NCBI RefSeq assembly: GCF_041260155.1
Contig: NC_091935.1
Coordinates: 3,700,001 to 3,764,000 of the forward strand
DNA from: Ptychodera flava
Taxonomy: Eukaryota > Hemichordata > Enteropneusta > Ptychoderidae
Direction: 5' to 3'
Length of the DNA: 64,000 nt
Below the pieces are notes generated by a model. The model saw only the letters and a program-made list of their open reading frames with translations. It did not search any database and was not told the DNA's origin. Positions 1 to 11,579 of this stretch are shown in pieces. Each line of letters opens with the position of its first letter. Position 1 is the stretch's first letter. The position numbers and the translations under genes are program-made.

Positions 1-653
1 CGCTTGAAAATTCACAAAATACACTTCAATTTAACCGAATCCTTACAAATTTCTCAATCTTGCATGTTTTGGACTTCGAAAACCTTAACCTCGGGTTCCA
101 TGTCGAGAGTTAGGCATCACACAGTGCCGCCATCTTGGCCGCCGATACGTTCGAAGTTCACTATCGCGATCGATTTGGTCACCAAATCGCGTCATTTTCC
201 ATAAAATATTCTCAAAAAAACTGTAAAATCTATCATTTCTATCACCCAGAGGGCAGTAGCTTGGCATAATATAGTTGTCTTCCGTGTCTACGGCATGGTA
301 AAGCTTTCAAAACGTACGTACGTGTTTCGTTCAGTGCACTGTGGCCGTATCCGCGTACGGGTGAAACTGCAGACCTGATTAAATATTCATGAAAACCGCT
401 GACCTCTTTTGAAGAAAGTTCGTATAAATTACTGGAATTTTCGATTGTTAGGCTGCATGATGTCATTATTTTAGTCCTTATATGGTACTAAACTGGGTTC
501 AAAGGGTCAGGAATACCCTCCTTCTGGCTGAGTTCGGCAATGCATAGCTAAGTTAGGCATAAGCATAGAACGCAATCACTGTCGGTTTATATACCGACGT
601 GGCGCTGAGAGCGAGAATGCCGTGTCGGTTTATAAACCGACGCGGCACTTTAA
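1..653. other. No gene recognised; palindrome-bearing flank
   Basis: No open frame here resembles a known protein. The only structure I see is near the right end: two near-identical short palindromes and a terminal AAGGGTTAA. That terminus resembles a piggyBac-type MITE end (TTAACCC plus a TIR), but I could not find the matching left end. Confidence 0.4.
581..641. repeat. Pair of 18-bp palindromes
   Basis: Positions 624-641 read gtcggtttataaaccgac, a perfect palindrome. Positions 581-598 read gtcggtttatataccgac, an almost perfect version. They lie 43 bp apart and are both followed by a GC-rich cgtggcgc / cgcggcac motif. They may be hairpin parts of a small DNA transposon end; no function is assigned. 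Confidence 0.6.
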
Positions 654-836
654 GGGTTAAAGTACGGGGTCGGTAAGGTTTACTGGGATGTGTTTTACGT
701 GTTCAGCAGCTTCGCAAGGTGTACACCAGCAACAGATATTGCTGCGTCCCAAGGGACGCGTGGTTTAGTTTTTGAGGGGTCCTGCGTCCGGTTTTATGCG
801 TAAAGGACGCAGAAATGCGCGTCATGTAAAACCCTG
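654..836 (-). repeat. Inverted copy of the hAT 5' terminal region
   Basis: This about 180-bp arm is the reverse complement, with minor differences, of 909-1090, the 5' end of the hAT element that follows. It ends in the element terminus ...gtaaaaccctg at 836. The spacer at 837-908 is LINE coding sequence. Both arms carry tgcgtcc/ggacgca motifs that could be subterminal transposase-binding repeats. Similarity stops at a TTAA at 654, so this is a fragment of a second, oppositely oriented hAT insertion. Confidence 0.8.
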
Positions 837-1245
837 GAGATGTATTGGAGACAGTATTGGAAAATTCACCTGTCACCAAAGGCATGGCAGCAGTACTGTG
901 GACTATAGCAGGGTTTTACATGACGCGCATTTCTGCGTCCTTTACGCATAAAACCGGACCCAGGACCCCTCAAAAACTAAACTACGCGTCCCTTCGGACG
1001 CAGAAATATCTGTTGCTGGTGTATATCTCGCGAAGCTGCTGAACACGTAAAACACATCCCAGTAAACCTTACCGACCCCATACTTTAATAGAATGCTCCG
1101 TAGTGCATTGGCCTCCACTGTTTGATGACCAATGGTACCCGCGGAAACAAATTTTACTACCGTAAAAAGTGACTTTCAAAATGTAAACTGATTCTTAATT
1201 GGTCGATTTCTTGTTTGCGGCGATCAATACACGTTTATATGCATC

Positions 1246-3321
1246 ATGGCGGATCGTGTCAAATACCCAAAACAAGCCGATCTGCGAAAGTTTTTCGACA
1301 GCCGCAGCAACCAGCACGATGTAGGTTTGGTCGAGGCCGAAACAGCAGCTACGCCATGCGATACTGATACATCAGATCCCCCGGCCAAGTCAGCAAAATT
1401 ACGAACATTCAACAGAAGTTGGCTCAATAGATTTAAATGGCTTCGATATTCTGAAGAGCGAAACGTCATGGAATGCGATGTATGTTTGAAATCGAATGTT
1501 ACATGCCCGTTCACGGAAGGTTGTTCTAATTTTCAACATTCAACTCTCACTCGTCATCAGGACTCGAAAAGTCATCTCTCAAGTGTTAAAATCATAAGCT
1601 TGAGGTCACATTAATTTACTACCGCTCGCAAATCTGCAGAGGACCGGCAGGTGCAGGGTAAACGAACTCGAGGCGTACGCTGCACAATTATACGTACTGT
1701 TTATCTGATCGCTAAACGTGACCTTCCATGCGATGTATTCACTGACATCATGCATCTACAGAATCTGAACGGCTTAGACATTGAATATTACAAACGTCCG
1801 CAGATAGTTATGGAGTTTGAAGAGTGTATTCAACGTGTGATCGAGAAGTCCCTGATTGATAGCATACATGCAAGTGATTTCATCGGTATAATGTTGGATG
1901 AGACTTGTGACAATACATAACCGTTCATAAGAAACTTGCCATATATGTTCGATATATTCAGAATGGCGAGGCGAATGTTTCTTTCCTCGGTAACCAGCAA
2001 ATTGCCACTGCTGCAGGGATCGAAAACGCCTTGATTGAATTTTTGACTAGGAAAGAAATCTGTGACGCGGCCGTAGACAAAATATATGGACTGGGAACAG
2101 ACGGGGCGGCCGTAATGACCGGTCGTTTGAACGGGTTGGGTGCAAAATTAAAAGCCAGAAATCCCAACCTTGTTCAAGTGCATTGTGTTGCACATCGATT
2201 GAATCTTGCTGCTTCTCAAGCAGGCAGAGATATTGAATATTGCAAAGAATATCATAATATAATCCATTCATTGTATAAATACTTTAATGACTCTAGTGTG
2301 AGATATGACAAACTTAGAGAAATTCAAACTCTGTTGAATGGAAAGGCGAAACAAATTACTGAGCCTACATCTGTTCGCTGGTTGTCGGTTGAATCAGCTG
2401 TCAAGATGATTTTCATCAGTTTTGAGCCAATTGCCTTGGCCCTTGCAAGTGACAAAAAACGGGGAAAGGCTGATGGGCTGTTGAAATTTGTCTCCAATTC
2501 ATTGTTTCTGCTATTCACTGCCTTATTGATTGATATCCTTACTGTGATTGGAATTTTGAGCCTTATACATTTCAGAAAGATTCTGTCAACCTATCCCATA
2601 TCCAAAAAAGTGTTCAGTCTATTAGGGACACATTGAATACAATTACTAATGATTCACACACTGTCAGAGAAGTCTTTAATGATTTGGGTGATGTTCCTGG
2701 CAATGGTCAGAAAAACACATACAAAAACATTAAAATCACTTACAATCAGCCACTCAGACAGAGCTTCTGTAGTGTACGAGAAAATTATATCAACAAACTA
2801 CTGCAGAATTTAGATTGCAGATTTCCAGATGATGAGATGAATATTCTGGAATGTTTTGATGTAATTCTAAACCCACACAGATATCCTGAAAATTTGGCCA
2901 ACCTACCTGACTATGGGGTCAACCAGCTTGATCAACTGTTGAATCATCATAACAATACACCAGGTATGATGCTGATAGAGCTAGGGCACACTTTCTTGTT
3001 TACAAACACTTCACAAGATCTCATAGGGACGCACTGAATTTTGATATGTATATCAAGCTGTTGCTAACTGATTTTACAGAGGAGTATCCTGATCTTGCCA
3101 TTCTTGCTAAAATTGCTCTTTTCATACCAGTGTCCTCTGCCCCATGTGAAAGGGGCTTTTCAGTACAAAATGCCATCAAACAGAGGGCACGAAATAGACT
3201 CAATCCTCAAAGGCTTAATAGACTAATGTTCATCAAAAGTCTGGTTGGCCCCATCACAGATGATTTTGACTTCATAAACAATGCTAGGTTATTTGCTGAA
3301 GGAGCTGCTGGCAGAGTGTGA
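1246..3321 (+). pseudogene. hAT-family transposase, decayed (zinc-finger / KIAA1586-like type)
   Basis: The pieces occupy three frames: 1246-1614, 1651-1920, about 1921-2636, 2633-3037 and 3046-3321. The first has an MADRVKYPKQADLRKFF start and a TTF/BED-like finger (MECDVCLKSN, then an H..H region). The middle has LDETCDNT, a GTDGAAVMTGRLNGLG catalytic-core segment and VHCVAHRLNLA, as in DUF4371/RNase H-like hAT transposases. The end has PVSSAPCERGFSVQN and NRLNPQRLNRLMFIKSL, the hAT dimerisation domain. An in-frame stop at 1612 and at least three frameshifts make it non-functional. In life it would bind the element ends and catalyse cut-and-paste transposition. Confidence 0.9.
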
Positions 3322-3724
3322 ACTCAACCTACTGGACTTGCTGGGTGAATGCCATTTCAGAGTATGAAATTACTTACCTTCTTGTCAATTTGACAAATTT
3401 GAATACTTGTTCAAATTTCACAACTTTGTGAACTTGTCATTAAAGTTATGAGATCATTTCAATTATGAATAGTGTTCTTTGAATTGATCAATGAGGGACC
3501 TCAGTATGAACTAGAATTTTCATGTAAGAATAATTTTAAGAAATGCGCAACCATTTGCCGTGTGTTATAACACTAACTGAACACAGTGAAGACCATGGCA
3601 TGGATAAACAATAAAATATTCTTTTGAAATAAATTGGGACCCCCATATTTTGATGTAGGACTCCCATTTTCTAACACCAGGGGTCCCAGGGACTCTCAAA
3701 AGTAAAAAGTGATGTAAAACCCTG
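3322..3724 (+). other. hAT 3' untranslated and terminal region
   Basis: No coding potential. AT-rich sequence leads to the 3' terminal inverted repeat, with ggggtcccagggactc just inside the end, echoing the GC-rich subterminal motifs of the 5' end. Confidence 0.6.
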
Positions 3725-3805
3725 CTATAGTATCGTCAGTACTAACTTATTTAGCAAAATTCTATTTTTTAAGGTTCACCCACTTAACATTTCTATATCA
3801 GATCA

Positions 3806-4139
3806 GGCCAAAATAAAAAATATGTGCTGTTCCGATTACCCGACCTACCCCAATTTTATCCTCCGACCCTAGACTTTTTTGAGCTTCATAAACCAGGAAG
3901 TAAGCATAACTATATGAAAAAACATGAAACGCATGAAATCACGCGATTTTATTTTATTTTAATAGTTTGATATTCAATTTGAGTGTGTTTCATGAGGAAA
4001 TTATTTACTGATAGTTTGTTTGAACGCGTACAAAATGCACATTGAGGAATAAAAAAAAAATTGAAAAAAAATTCCCTACCTACCTACCCTATTTTTGAAA
4101 ACCATGTAATCGGAACAGCACATATTTTTTTATTTGGCC
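3806..4139. mobile_element. MITE copy 1 (GGCCAAA family), in the LINE SDH motif
   Basis: Terminal inverted repeats of about 35 bp start GGCCAAAATAAAAAATATG and include TGTGCTGTTCCGATTA. The 3-bp flanks are TCA at 3803-3805 and 4140-4142. The interior (334 bp) is AT-rich and non-coding, with internal inverted CCTACC/GGTAGG stretches. It splits the LINE codons for SDH|C, so removing one TCA copy restores the frame. A second family member is at 30402-30777. The 3-bp target and GGCC end suggest a Harbinger-like source, but TCA is not the usual TWA. Confidence 0.85.
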
Positions 4140-4142
4140 TCA

Positions 4143-6281
4143 CTGCCAAACTGAATTTCAGTTACAAACTAACGCCTACTTAAATAATGTAGATACTAAT
4201 ATAAAAATTAATCAAGATAGACATAGCGATGATTTTACTTTTGTATGGGACAGCGACTCTAGGTATTACTTTTATGAAGCATTACATAACCCACACATTG
4301 CATCACTCATTAATAATTTTAACAAAACAAATTTTGATGCCACAATACAGTCAGTTAATACAGCTTGTGCAATGTTATCAAACATATTCCTACAAACAGC
4401 AGGAGCTAGTCTCCATAAACGCATTATAAGGAAAAAAAAGGAACAAAAGGGCAAGAAGTTAAGCACCTCTAGGAAACCAAAGTTGTATACCAATGGTCTT
4501 GGTAATTTAAAAAATGATGTTTACAAATTATCAACTAAGTTGAGCAGAGACCCATATAATACTGAATTACGGAGCTCGTGCTACAATTTAAAGAAACAAT
4601 ATAAACGTCTAGTTAAAACAAAGAGAAGAGAATTTAAAAGTCAGATTTTAAACAAATTAGACAGCTTGGGGAAATCAAACCCAAATAAGTACTGGGAGCT
4701 GATTAATGAGTTGAAATCAGATTCACAAAATAATAGCAGTGAACACACACCAATTGAAAAAGAAAGGTGGTACAGTCATTTTAAGGCACTTAATACAAAG
4801 GTAGATTTGCCATTAATAGATGAGAATGTCATGATAGATCAACAGAGGCTGGGAACACAGATCTCAGCTTTGGACAAACCCATCTCTGAATTAGAAATTC
4901 AAAAAGCCATCAGTACTTTAAAGAACAGGAAAGCCCCAGGTATGGATAAAATAACAAATGAAATGATAAAAGCAAGTAGACATGTATTAATTAAACAAAT
5001 CAAAACTCTTTTCAACATAATTTTAGCTAGCGGTCACTTTCCTGATGCATGGAATACAGGCATTATTATACCGATATATAAAAAAGGAGACAAAAATGAC
5101 CCGAGAAATTACAGAGATAACATTGCTAAGTACAATTAGTAAACTTTTTACTTCAGTTCTAAAACAAAGACTAATAACTCATATTAAAAATGAAAACCTT
5201 ATTATTAGGGAACAAATTGGCTTTATGCCAGAGTTTAGTACATGTGATCATATATTTGTTTTAAAACAATTACTTACAAAGTATCTGAGTAAGGGGAAAT
5301 ATATTTTTGGCTGCCTCATAGACTTTCAGAAAGCCTTTGATTCAATTTGGCATGTGGGGCTTCTACACAAACTAATAAAGTATGGTATCACAGGGAAATT
5401 TTATAACATCATTAAGTCAATTTATTTAAATCCGAAGGGTTGCATAAGGGTGAAAGAGGGACTCACTGAACAGTTTCCCATGGAGAGAGGAATAAGGCAA
5501 GGTGACGGCTTAAGCCAACTGCTTTTTAACCTATACATTAATGACATAAGAGATTCGCTTAATTGTGTCACCAATGACCCACCAACTTTATTACGGAGTA
5601 CTTTATCATGTCTACTTTATGCCGATGACTTACTTCTACTATCTGAGACACCTACGGGGCTACAGAATGCTATAAATTCAATAGGGCATTATTGTGAAAA
5701 ATGGCATTTAGGCATAAACATTCTCAAATCAAAAATCATGGTTTTCAACAAATCGGGGAAAATTTTCAACAAATTTAAATTTACTATACATGGTAATGAG
5801 TTGGAAAATGTGTCAACATATACTTACCTTGGCATAAAGTTAAATATTACAGGAAAACTAAACAGAGCACAAATTGATTTGAAAAACAGAGCTATGAAGG
5901 CATGTTTTAAATTGAGACAGTTACTCTTTGCAGAGTCAAATATTCCAATTAAGGTCCATTTACAAATGTTTGATGCCATGATAAAACCTATTCTGCTATA
6001 CTGTACAGAAGTATGGACTGCGGACATATGCGCAAATGCAAAAACCATACTCACAAACTTAAACACAATTGAAAAGTTGCACATTAAATTTTGCAAGCAC
6101 ATACTTAAAGTGAATAATAAAGCATCCAACATAGCATGTTTAATGGAACTGGGTAGATATCCTCTAATTGTTTCAAGCATAACACAAATGGTCAAATATT
6201 TGTTAAAAATAAGTAAGAAAGCAGATACAACACTGACTCGTGAGGCTTATGATCTGGGTTGTCAACTGGACAATGCACATA
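4143..6281 (+). pseudogene. LINE ORF2: endonuclease tail and reverse transcriptase, frameshifted
   Basis: Coding sequence is open from the MITE edge (CQTEFQLQTNAYLNNV). It continues in one frame to about 5120, then shifts +1 and runs to 6281. RT motifs in order are STLKNRKAPGMDKITNEM (about 4915), GIIIPIYKKGDKNDP, REQIGFMPEFSTCDHIF, LIDFQKAFDSIW (catalytic D), GIRQGDGLSQLLFNLYIND and LLYADDLLLL (catalytic YADD, about 5620). A thumb/connection region with PILLYCTEVWTADI follows. One frameshift near 5110-5125 and the hAT at 6282 inactivate it. The residues after DNAHT in the open frame belong to the inserted transposon. Confidence 0.9.
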
Positions 6282-7939
6282 CAGGGCTCCCGCTACCCGA
6301 TCGCCACTTAGCCAAATGCGAAAGAAATTTAAAAATGGCTACAAAAATTCCAGTTTGGCGAACATAGTGGCTAATGAATTTTTCCTGTCCAGGTGCCACC
6401 TCAACAAAAAAGTACAGCTAACAATAAAAAAGTTGTAAGATCTGTAAGATGTTGAAACAGTTTACCCTCCTTCCTACAAAGTTGCAATGTATTGAAACAG
6501 TTTACTCTCCTTTCTAATTAGTTACAAATTCCCTGGTACGTGGAGCAGACATTGTTGCTGTTCCGTCTGCAGTACATAAGAGGCTTTGTTTTGCCTCCGT
6601 GAGTCCCGTTCGTCTATCTAGAAGTTTTACCTACTTTGCTAGAATCAAAATTTAGCCTGCAGCTACTCAGTTTGATAGTAAAAACCGTATTTTAAAAGGG
6701 GAATTTCACAAACGGAGCGAGCAATAATACAAAGGAAGAGGAGAAAAACTGAGGTTTTCTGAAAGGTCAAGTCCAGGTCATCTCATCATCTGATGTTATG
6801 CATGAAGACCCCTTAAGTGTACAATTATGGTTCAAAAGAGCGACCTAGGATGGTCCAATAGGTAAAAGGTAATTTTGGTGTCTTCCAGTTTAAATGGCAT
6901 TCAGCTTGACTGTCAGTTTTAAATTAAATTTATTAAGAGTCATTGGAAAGGGATATTGTCAACAGTAATTGCAGTAAGCATATCCATTGTCAAATCAAAG
7001 TTTGTGAATTGCAATTTTGCATGTAAACATTAAAGCAACAATTCATTAAAATTGTTAATTCGGTCTATTTCAAACTGCTATAGCTTATACAAGAAGTATG
7101 TGATTCTGAATTGCAGATTCGACCAGTTTAATGATGTAGAAGTAAACATCACCAGACATTTCTTTATGATATCAAAATATCAAGTGAAAATATATCTGTG
7201 TTACAATGATATCATAATCATTAAAACAATGTAATATACTCTCAAACAGAGAGTAATTTAAATGAACATATATCATTGTGTATTGTTTTACAAGAGTTGT
7301 GTTTTGCCAAACCCTTTGGTCTCAAGAAAAATACTCATACTCAAAATGCTATTCAGCCTGCTTGATCACAACTATGACATACAAGTAACACCGGGGCCAA
7401 TTGTATCTACACTGCCAGTGTGCTACTAAATGCTTTCTCCTACACCATTTTTTTATTCTTGTGGCTAAAACATTTTGGTTATGGAAGACTGCATAAATTT
7501 GCCGCATGAGAGGCCTGTAGCTTATGACAAGCTATCATACTGTGAACACTAAATGAATGCCGCAGAAATGTTCTCTACCTGTTGTAATATACGCTTCACT
7601 TTGCTACCAGATTTTTAGAATTCAATTGATACCTATTTTATTTCTGGTGGTAAAAGTTTACCATCTGAAATGAAAAACTATTTCTATCCTGGAAATGTCA
7701 TAAAAACAGAGATTGTTCAATACAAACTGAACAAATATTTCCTTAATGTAAAAAGTATCAGGAACATCATACAAAACATCTCGATTTGTAAAATTAGGAA
7801 CTCCTGAATGCGGAGAAAGCTGTAATTGCCACACTTAATTGAGATCATAAACTGGCTAAAAGTTGCTCAAAGTGGCTACAAGATTTTTGATTTGGCTAAT
7901 CAGTTGGCTAATCATTTTGGTGACTTAGGGGGAGCCCTG
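6282..7939. mobile_element. Non-autonomous hAT element inside the LINE
   Basis: The ends are CAGGGCTCCC at 6282 and ...GGGGGAGCCCTG at 7939. ACATACAG occurs at 6277-6284 and 7940-7947, a perfect 8-bp target duplication; at the left it overlaps the terminal CAG, probably a CAGCAG slip. Both subterminal regions repeat TGGCTAA/TGGCTAC motifs, typical of hAT binding arrays. The 1.66-kb interior is AT-rich without a transposase-like frame. Removing it plus one duplication keeps the LINE frame open across the junction. Confidence 0.85.
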
Positions 7940-7947
7940 ACATACAG

Positions 7948-8536
7948 ACAATTGGGTGTCAGGAATTAAACAATCGTTGCTGCTCGTAAATATTGGAGAT
8001 GCCATGAATGTAAAGATAGAAAATGACAAACAGTTTAAAACTAATTTCAATGTAAAAGTTAAACAGCTTTTGAAAAATGTGCATTTGAATTGATTCATGA
8101 TGATACCAGACAAGGGCACCATAAAAATAAACTTCGCACATACAGAGAGTTGAAAAAAGATTTCTCTCTCGAAAGCTACCTTCATGTTATAAAAAACCCA
8201 GATCACAGATCAGCCCTGTGCAAGTTACGCAGTAGTGCACACATACTACACATAGAAACAGGTAGATATAGAAACCTTGATGTCATAGACAGAGCATGCC
8301 CAATTTGCCAAAACAAAGTAGAAGATGAGATACATTTTCTTTTTCATTGCAAAGGATACACAGACATTAGACATGATTTTTTCAGTAAACTAAACATTGG
8401 TAAAAATGCATTCAGAGGCACACAAGACCTTGTAAGCATCTTTTCAAGGACAGCTAAAGCATCACTATGTGAATTGGGAAAATACATACATACATGTTTT
8501 AAACTCAGACAAGACAAAATGAAAAAGACAAAGTAA
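7948..8536 (+). pseudogene. LINE ORF2 C-terminus with CCHC-type zinc finger
   Basis: It begins in the same frame as the upstream RT (WVSGIKQSLLLVNIGDAM), shifts frame near 8060-8090, then runs open to the stop at 8534-8536. The C-terminal part has HILHIETGRYRN and CPICQNKVEDEIHFLFHC, a C-x2-C-x8-H-x4-C finger common in the carboxy end of LINE ORF2 proteins and implicated in RNA binding. The final 20 residues are basic. It is separated from its RT only by the hAT insertion. Confidence 0.85.
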
Positions 8537-8713
8537 ACTATTTATGAACCTTTAATATGTTGACCTCATGTATAGATATTTATATTTTATATATATATTA
8601 TATATACTCTTTCATTGTTGTTTTTTGCAAAACCTTTATTGTACTTTATGATCAAGATCCCAACTGGGATACGGTTTCAATAAAGGCTTACTTTACTTTA
8701 CTTTTACTTTTAC
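8537..8713 (+). other. LINE 3' UTR and tail
   Basis: A short AT-rich UTR contains the hairpin-forming atcccaactgggat and an AATAAA signal. It is followed by a repetitive ttactttactttacttttac tail, which marks the 3' end of the LINE copy. Confidence 0.7.
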
Positions 8714-9173
8714 CAAACCCCATAAACGACAAGTTTAGTGTAGTATAGTGTTTAGTCTTCAGCAGTGATGAATCGGTACGACCAAATGCAGTAAGTAAAT
8801 ATGTGGGATTTTACATGAAAATGCCGCACCATGTGTGGCGCGCTTATTTTGTATGCTAGAGGGCCTTCGGCATTGTCGCTCTACTGGTGAGCGATGTCGC
8901 AAAAACCAAAACTCACCGACCGCCGAGCTCACCGCAGAGCTACGGTGTGCTGACCCTCCAGTAGCCTTCCCACTGTTACTGCGCAGTTCAACGAAGTGTT
9001 CAATGCGTGAAAAGATAATCATCCCCGTCAGCGCGTCTGAATGCAACTTTTTATCAGCAGTCAGGCACTTGTCACATGAAAAGTTAACGCGCCAAACTCG
9101 AAACATTGTGGCGCGAAATCATAAACATGTGTTAGGAAATCAGGGTGCAAATCAACACATTTGATGAACTTAC
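8714..9173. other. No gene recognised
   Basis: Moderately CpG-rich sequence with short overlapping open frames on both strands that show no recognisable family, codon structure or motif. Confidence 0.3.
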
Positions 9174-9339
9174 CGAGGTTAGCCAGGGCGTTGAGCTTTG
9201 ATTGATCGATGTATGGTAACAGCATTTCAGCTGGGGATGGATATCGATGGTGCCGAGGAGTGTTGCCTGTTGGTCCGCTCCCAGGGGGTGGGTGACATGA
9301 CGTTGTGTTGTGACAGTTCGGCAGAGTGAATGGAAGCAT
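9174..9339 (-). CDS. Possible exon of an unrecognised gene (donor-bounded)
   Basis: On the minus strand an open frame with residues PSPAEMLLPYIDQSKL, then NALANLG, runs directly into a strong splice donor (CTCG|GTAAGT at 9168-9173). Upstream it is Pro/Ser/Gly-rich. I do not recognise the protein. It could be a first or internal exon of a host gene extending to lower coordinates, or a captured exon inside a transposon. The assigned start at 9339 is only the first Met of the open frame. Confidence 0.3.
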
Positions 9340-9467
9340 GGCATGGGTGCAGATCTATGGGTGCGTTTGGGTGCACTGTTCTTGCGATTGGAATCACGCC
9401 CTCATCGTTGCAATACGATACATTTTCTCGTGACGTTCGCTAAAACGAAAGCAACTTTGTTCTCCAA

Positions 9468-9880
9468 TATGACGGCGCCTGTAATGATCGGCGACGATAT
9501 TACGAGCGTAGCACTTTTTAATTTTCTTGAAGAAATTCTTCACGATGATGTTATTTTTGACATCATCGGTCGCACAGTACCGATGGTGATAACTCTTTAC
9601 TTTACAGACTGTAATAGGAGAGAGAACGTTCCCAAAATTATCGATTACGCTGAAACCGTAATTCCTTCCTACAACCTTGATGATTTCCGGCAACATTTTC
9701 GCCTATGCAGAACGACTTTTGAGATAGTTTTTCAAAGCGTCGCTCCACTTTTAACTCCGGCAAGTAATGGAGGTCACCAACCAGTAGAGCCAACCAAGCA
9801 GTTTTTAATTTTTATTTGGTAAAGAAGTTACAGGTGTTGTATGCGAGACGTTGCTGAACGCTTTGGCGTTTCAAAGTAGG
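9468..9880 (+). pseudogene. Harbinger-type nuclease N-terminus (HARBI1-like), truncated
   Basis: The frame at 9310-9822 contains YNLDDFRQHFRLCRTTFE and a Gly/His-rich segment followed by KQFLIFIW. After a frameshift near 9823, MRDVAERFGVSK continues at about 9840-9875 before a stop. This order (FRxxFRL, then KxFLIxxW, then the helix-turn-helix-like VAxRFGVSxS) matches the N-terminal region of PIF/Harbinger DDE transposases and HARBI1. The DDE catalytic part is absent. The start at 9468 (MTAPVMIGDDITS) is a reasonable Met but not certain. Confidence 0.7.
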
Positions 9881-9995
9881 CCTATACCATCCACTTTTGT
9901 TGCCAGAGGGTAATGGATGTTTTGTTAACTTTAGGATAAACGTGTAAACCACTTCTTGAAATATAAATGAAGTAATCTGGTCAAATGCAATTGAA

Positions 9996-11147
9996 ATACA
10001 GCGGAATTTGATTGAGTGTCCGGTTTGCCTTGCAGAGCTCGACGAGTCTACATGTTGCTTATCATTAGAAAAGTAAACATTTGCAACAAATTGAGTCTTC
10101 GTCTTTGGTTGGTGTTAGATTACAGCGCGCGGCAAACGTTTCCCATACACTGTCTCGTCACGATCACTGCAGTCGTTTCAGCATGTCACTGACAACAAGC
10201 ATAACACTGCACTACATGCACCTCACCAGTTTTCTTTTAGGTGTTTACTTTAAATTGGGAACTTTATGAAGAAACAAGTAAATTCTTTAAAAAAAAAACC
10301 TTTCTTCTCCTCTCGATGTCAGCAATCACGACAACAGTTCCTTCAGCATGCAGTCTGTAGCATTGCGAGTGCAGTCTACTCTATCAACAAGTTTGACACG
10401 ATACAACACTGAATATTGTCAACCAGAAAATGCTAAACACTCCTCAATGAAACTTTAATCCCGCTTTCTCTTTGTCTCAGCAAATGAAACTTTCTCAATT
10501 GACACTTCTCTCTGAATTGACACTTCTCTGAGCTACAAAATAGACTTGAAGAAAAGTGTTGATTTTGCACAGGCAAGTGCAATTCAATCAACACGGTACA
10601 TTTTGTGCCATTGAATAACACACCAAGTGTTTCTGAAATAATTCACCGTATTTTGGCACTTAATTTCCCGAACGGCATCATACACGGCAACGGGTTAGCA
10701 TGGAGGGGACGATGATATCTCTCTGCCTTCAAAATATTCTTTACCTTGCTGAAAAAATACAATGTTTCACTGTAATAAAACGCCGAGAGTCAGCCCGGTT
10801 GATGTTGAGGACTTTCCTCGAGATATAGATCCTCGAAAAATATGCCAGTGAGTTTTGTCTGAGTTATATTTCCCAATTCAAAGTACACAAAGCTGTAGCT
10901 GAAAGAAAACTTTGATGATGTGCTATAGCTATAGTGCGGTGTCAAGCTTGTTGTGCATGAGTGGCATGCTGAAACGACTGTCATTATTGTAGACGAGACA
11001 GTGTCTGGGAAACGTTCGCCGCGTGCGCTGTAATCTAACACCAAATACTCAATTTGTTGCAAATGTTTACTTTTCTAAGGATAAGCAACATGTATACTTG
11101 TCGAGCTCTGCAAGGCAAAACGGACACTCGATCAAATTCCACTGTAT
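9996..11147. repeat. Large inverted repeat, arms about 270-280 bp
   Basis: The left arm at 9996-10264 (atacagcggaatttgattg... to ...aaattgggaac) is matched in reverse complement by 10866-11147 (...caaattccactgtat). Arms are similar but diverged. The spacer of about 600 bp is non-coding. The left arm starts about 115 bp after the Harbinger remnant. It may be a foldback-type DNA element or two opposed copies of one repeat; I saw no clear target duplication. Confidence 0.75.
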
Positions 11148-11249
11148 GAAAAAAAAAGCGGTTGTTTGTTTCTTGCTATTTCTGGTATTTTTCACATAGT
11201 GAAGCCATGCTTAAGGTGACCCACAAGGTACTCAGAAGGCATTAATGTT

Positions 11250-11521
11250 AATAAAGAAATATGAAAATTATTATTATTATTACTATTATTATAAAAGAAA
11301 TATCACTAATACCCCCATCATCATGCAGCACCATTGGCAGTATTGAAAATCCTACCAAAGTTCGTCCGCCTCATCTAAAGTACCCTTCACTATTTAACTA
11401 TAGTTAGGGGGGATAGTACGTGTACTTTAGATGAGGCGGACGAACTTTGGTAGGATTTTCAACACTGCCAGTGGTGCTGCATGATGAATATGATATTGGT
11501 TATTGCAATTTTCATATTTCT

Positions 11522-11525
<4 letters not shown>
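11250..11525. repeat. Foldback hairpin element
   Basis: The left arm at 11250-11383 pairs with 11421-11525. The best-conserved part is gtactttagatgaggcgg with the adjoining acgaactttggtaggatttt. The arms are separated by a 37-bp loop. An (ATT)n tract interrupts the left arm at 11268-11292 and an (AAT)n tract lies immediately outside the right arm. This is a MITE-like structure. Confidence 0.75.
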
Positions 11526-11577
<52 letters not shown>

Positions 11578-11579
11578 TT
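11524..11579. repeat. (TAA)n microsatellite
   Basis: About 18 uninterrupted TAA/AAT units begin in the last base of the foldback arm. Confidence 0.95.

Larger units (their letters stand above)
909..3724 (+). mobile_element. hAT DNA transposon, inactive, inserted in the LINE endonuclease
   Basis: The termini are CAGGGTTTTACAT at 909 and its complement ending ...ATGTAAAACCCTG at 3724, which fits the hAT CAGGG terminus. The left flank is GACTATAG and the right flank begins CTATAG, so an 8-bp target duplication appears to have lost two bases on the right. The host LINE frame (VDYS | IVS) resumes directly after the element. The interior encodes a BED/TTF-finger hAT transposase with stops and frameshifts. 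At 2.8 kb the copy is near full length. Confidence 0.85.
837..8713 (+). mobile_element. LINE (APE-type non-LTR retrotransposon) split by nested insertions
   Basis: LINE sequence survives in segments 837-908, 3725-3805, 4143-6281 and 7948-8713. The first two segments encode the end of an apurinic-like endonuclease: GKFTCHQRHGSSTVDYS, then an IVSTNLFSK stretch up to the catalytic SDH, which is split by a MITE. The third encodes reverse transcriptase. The fourth encodes the C-terminal CCHC-type finger and the 3' UTR, ending in an AATAAA signal and a TTTAC-like tail. Reading continuity across each insertion supports a single ancestral copy. The N-terminal endonuclease half is missing. The clade is uncertain, with jockey/CR1-like features. 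Confidence 0.85.
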
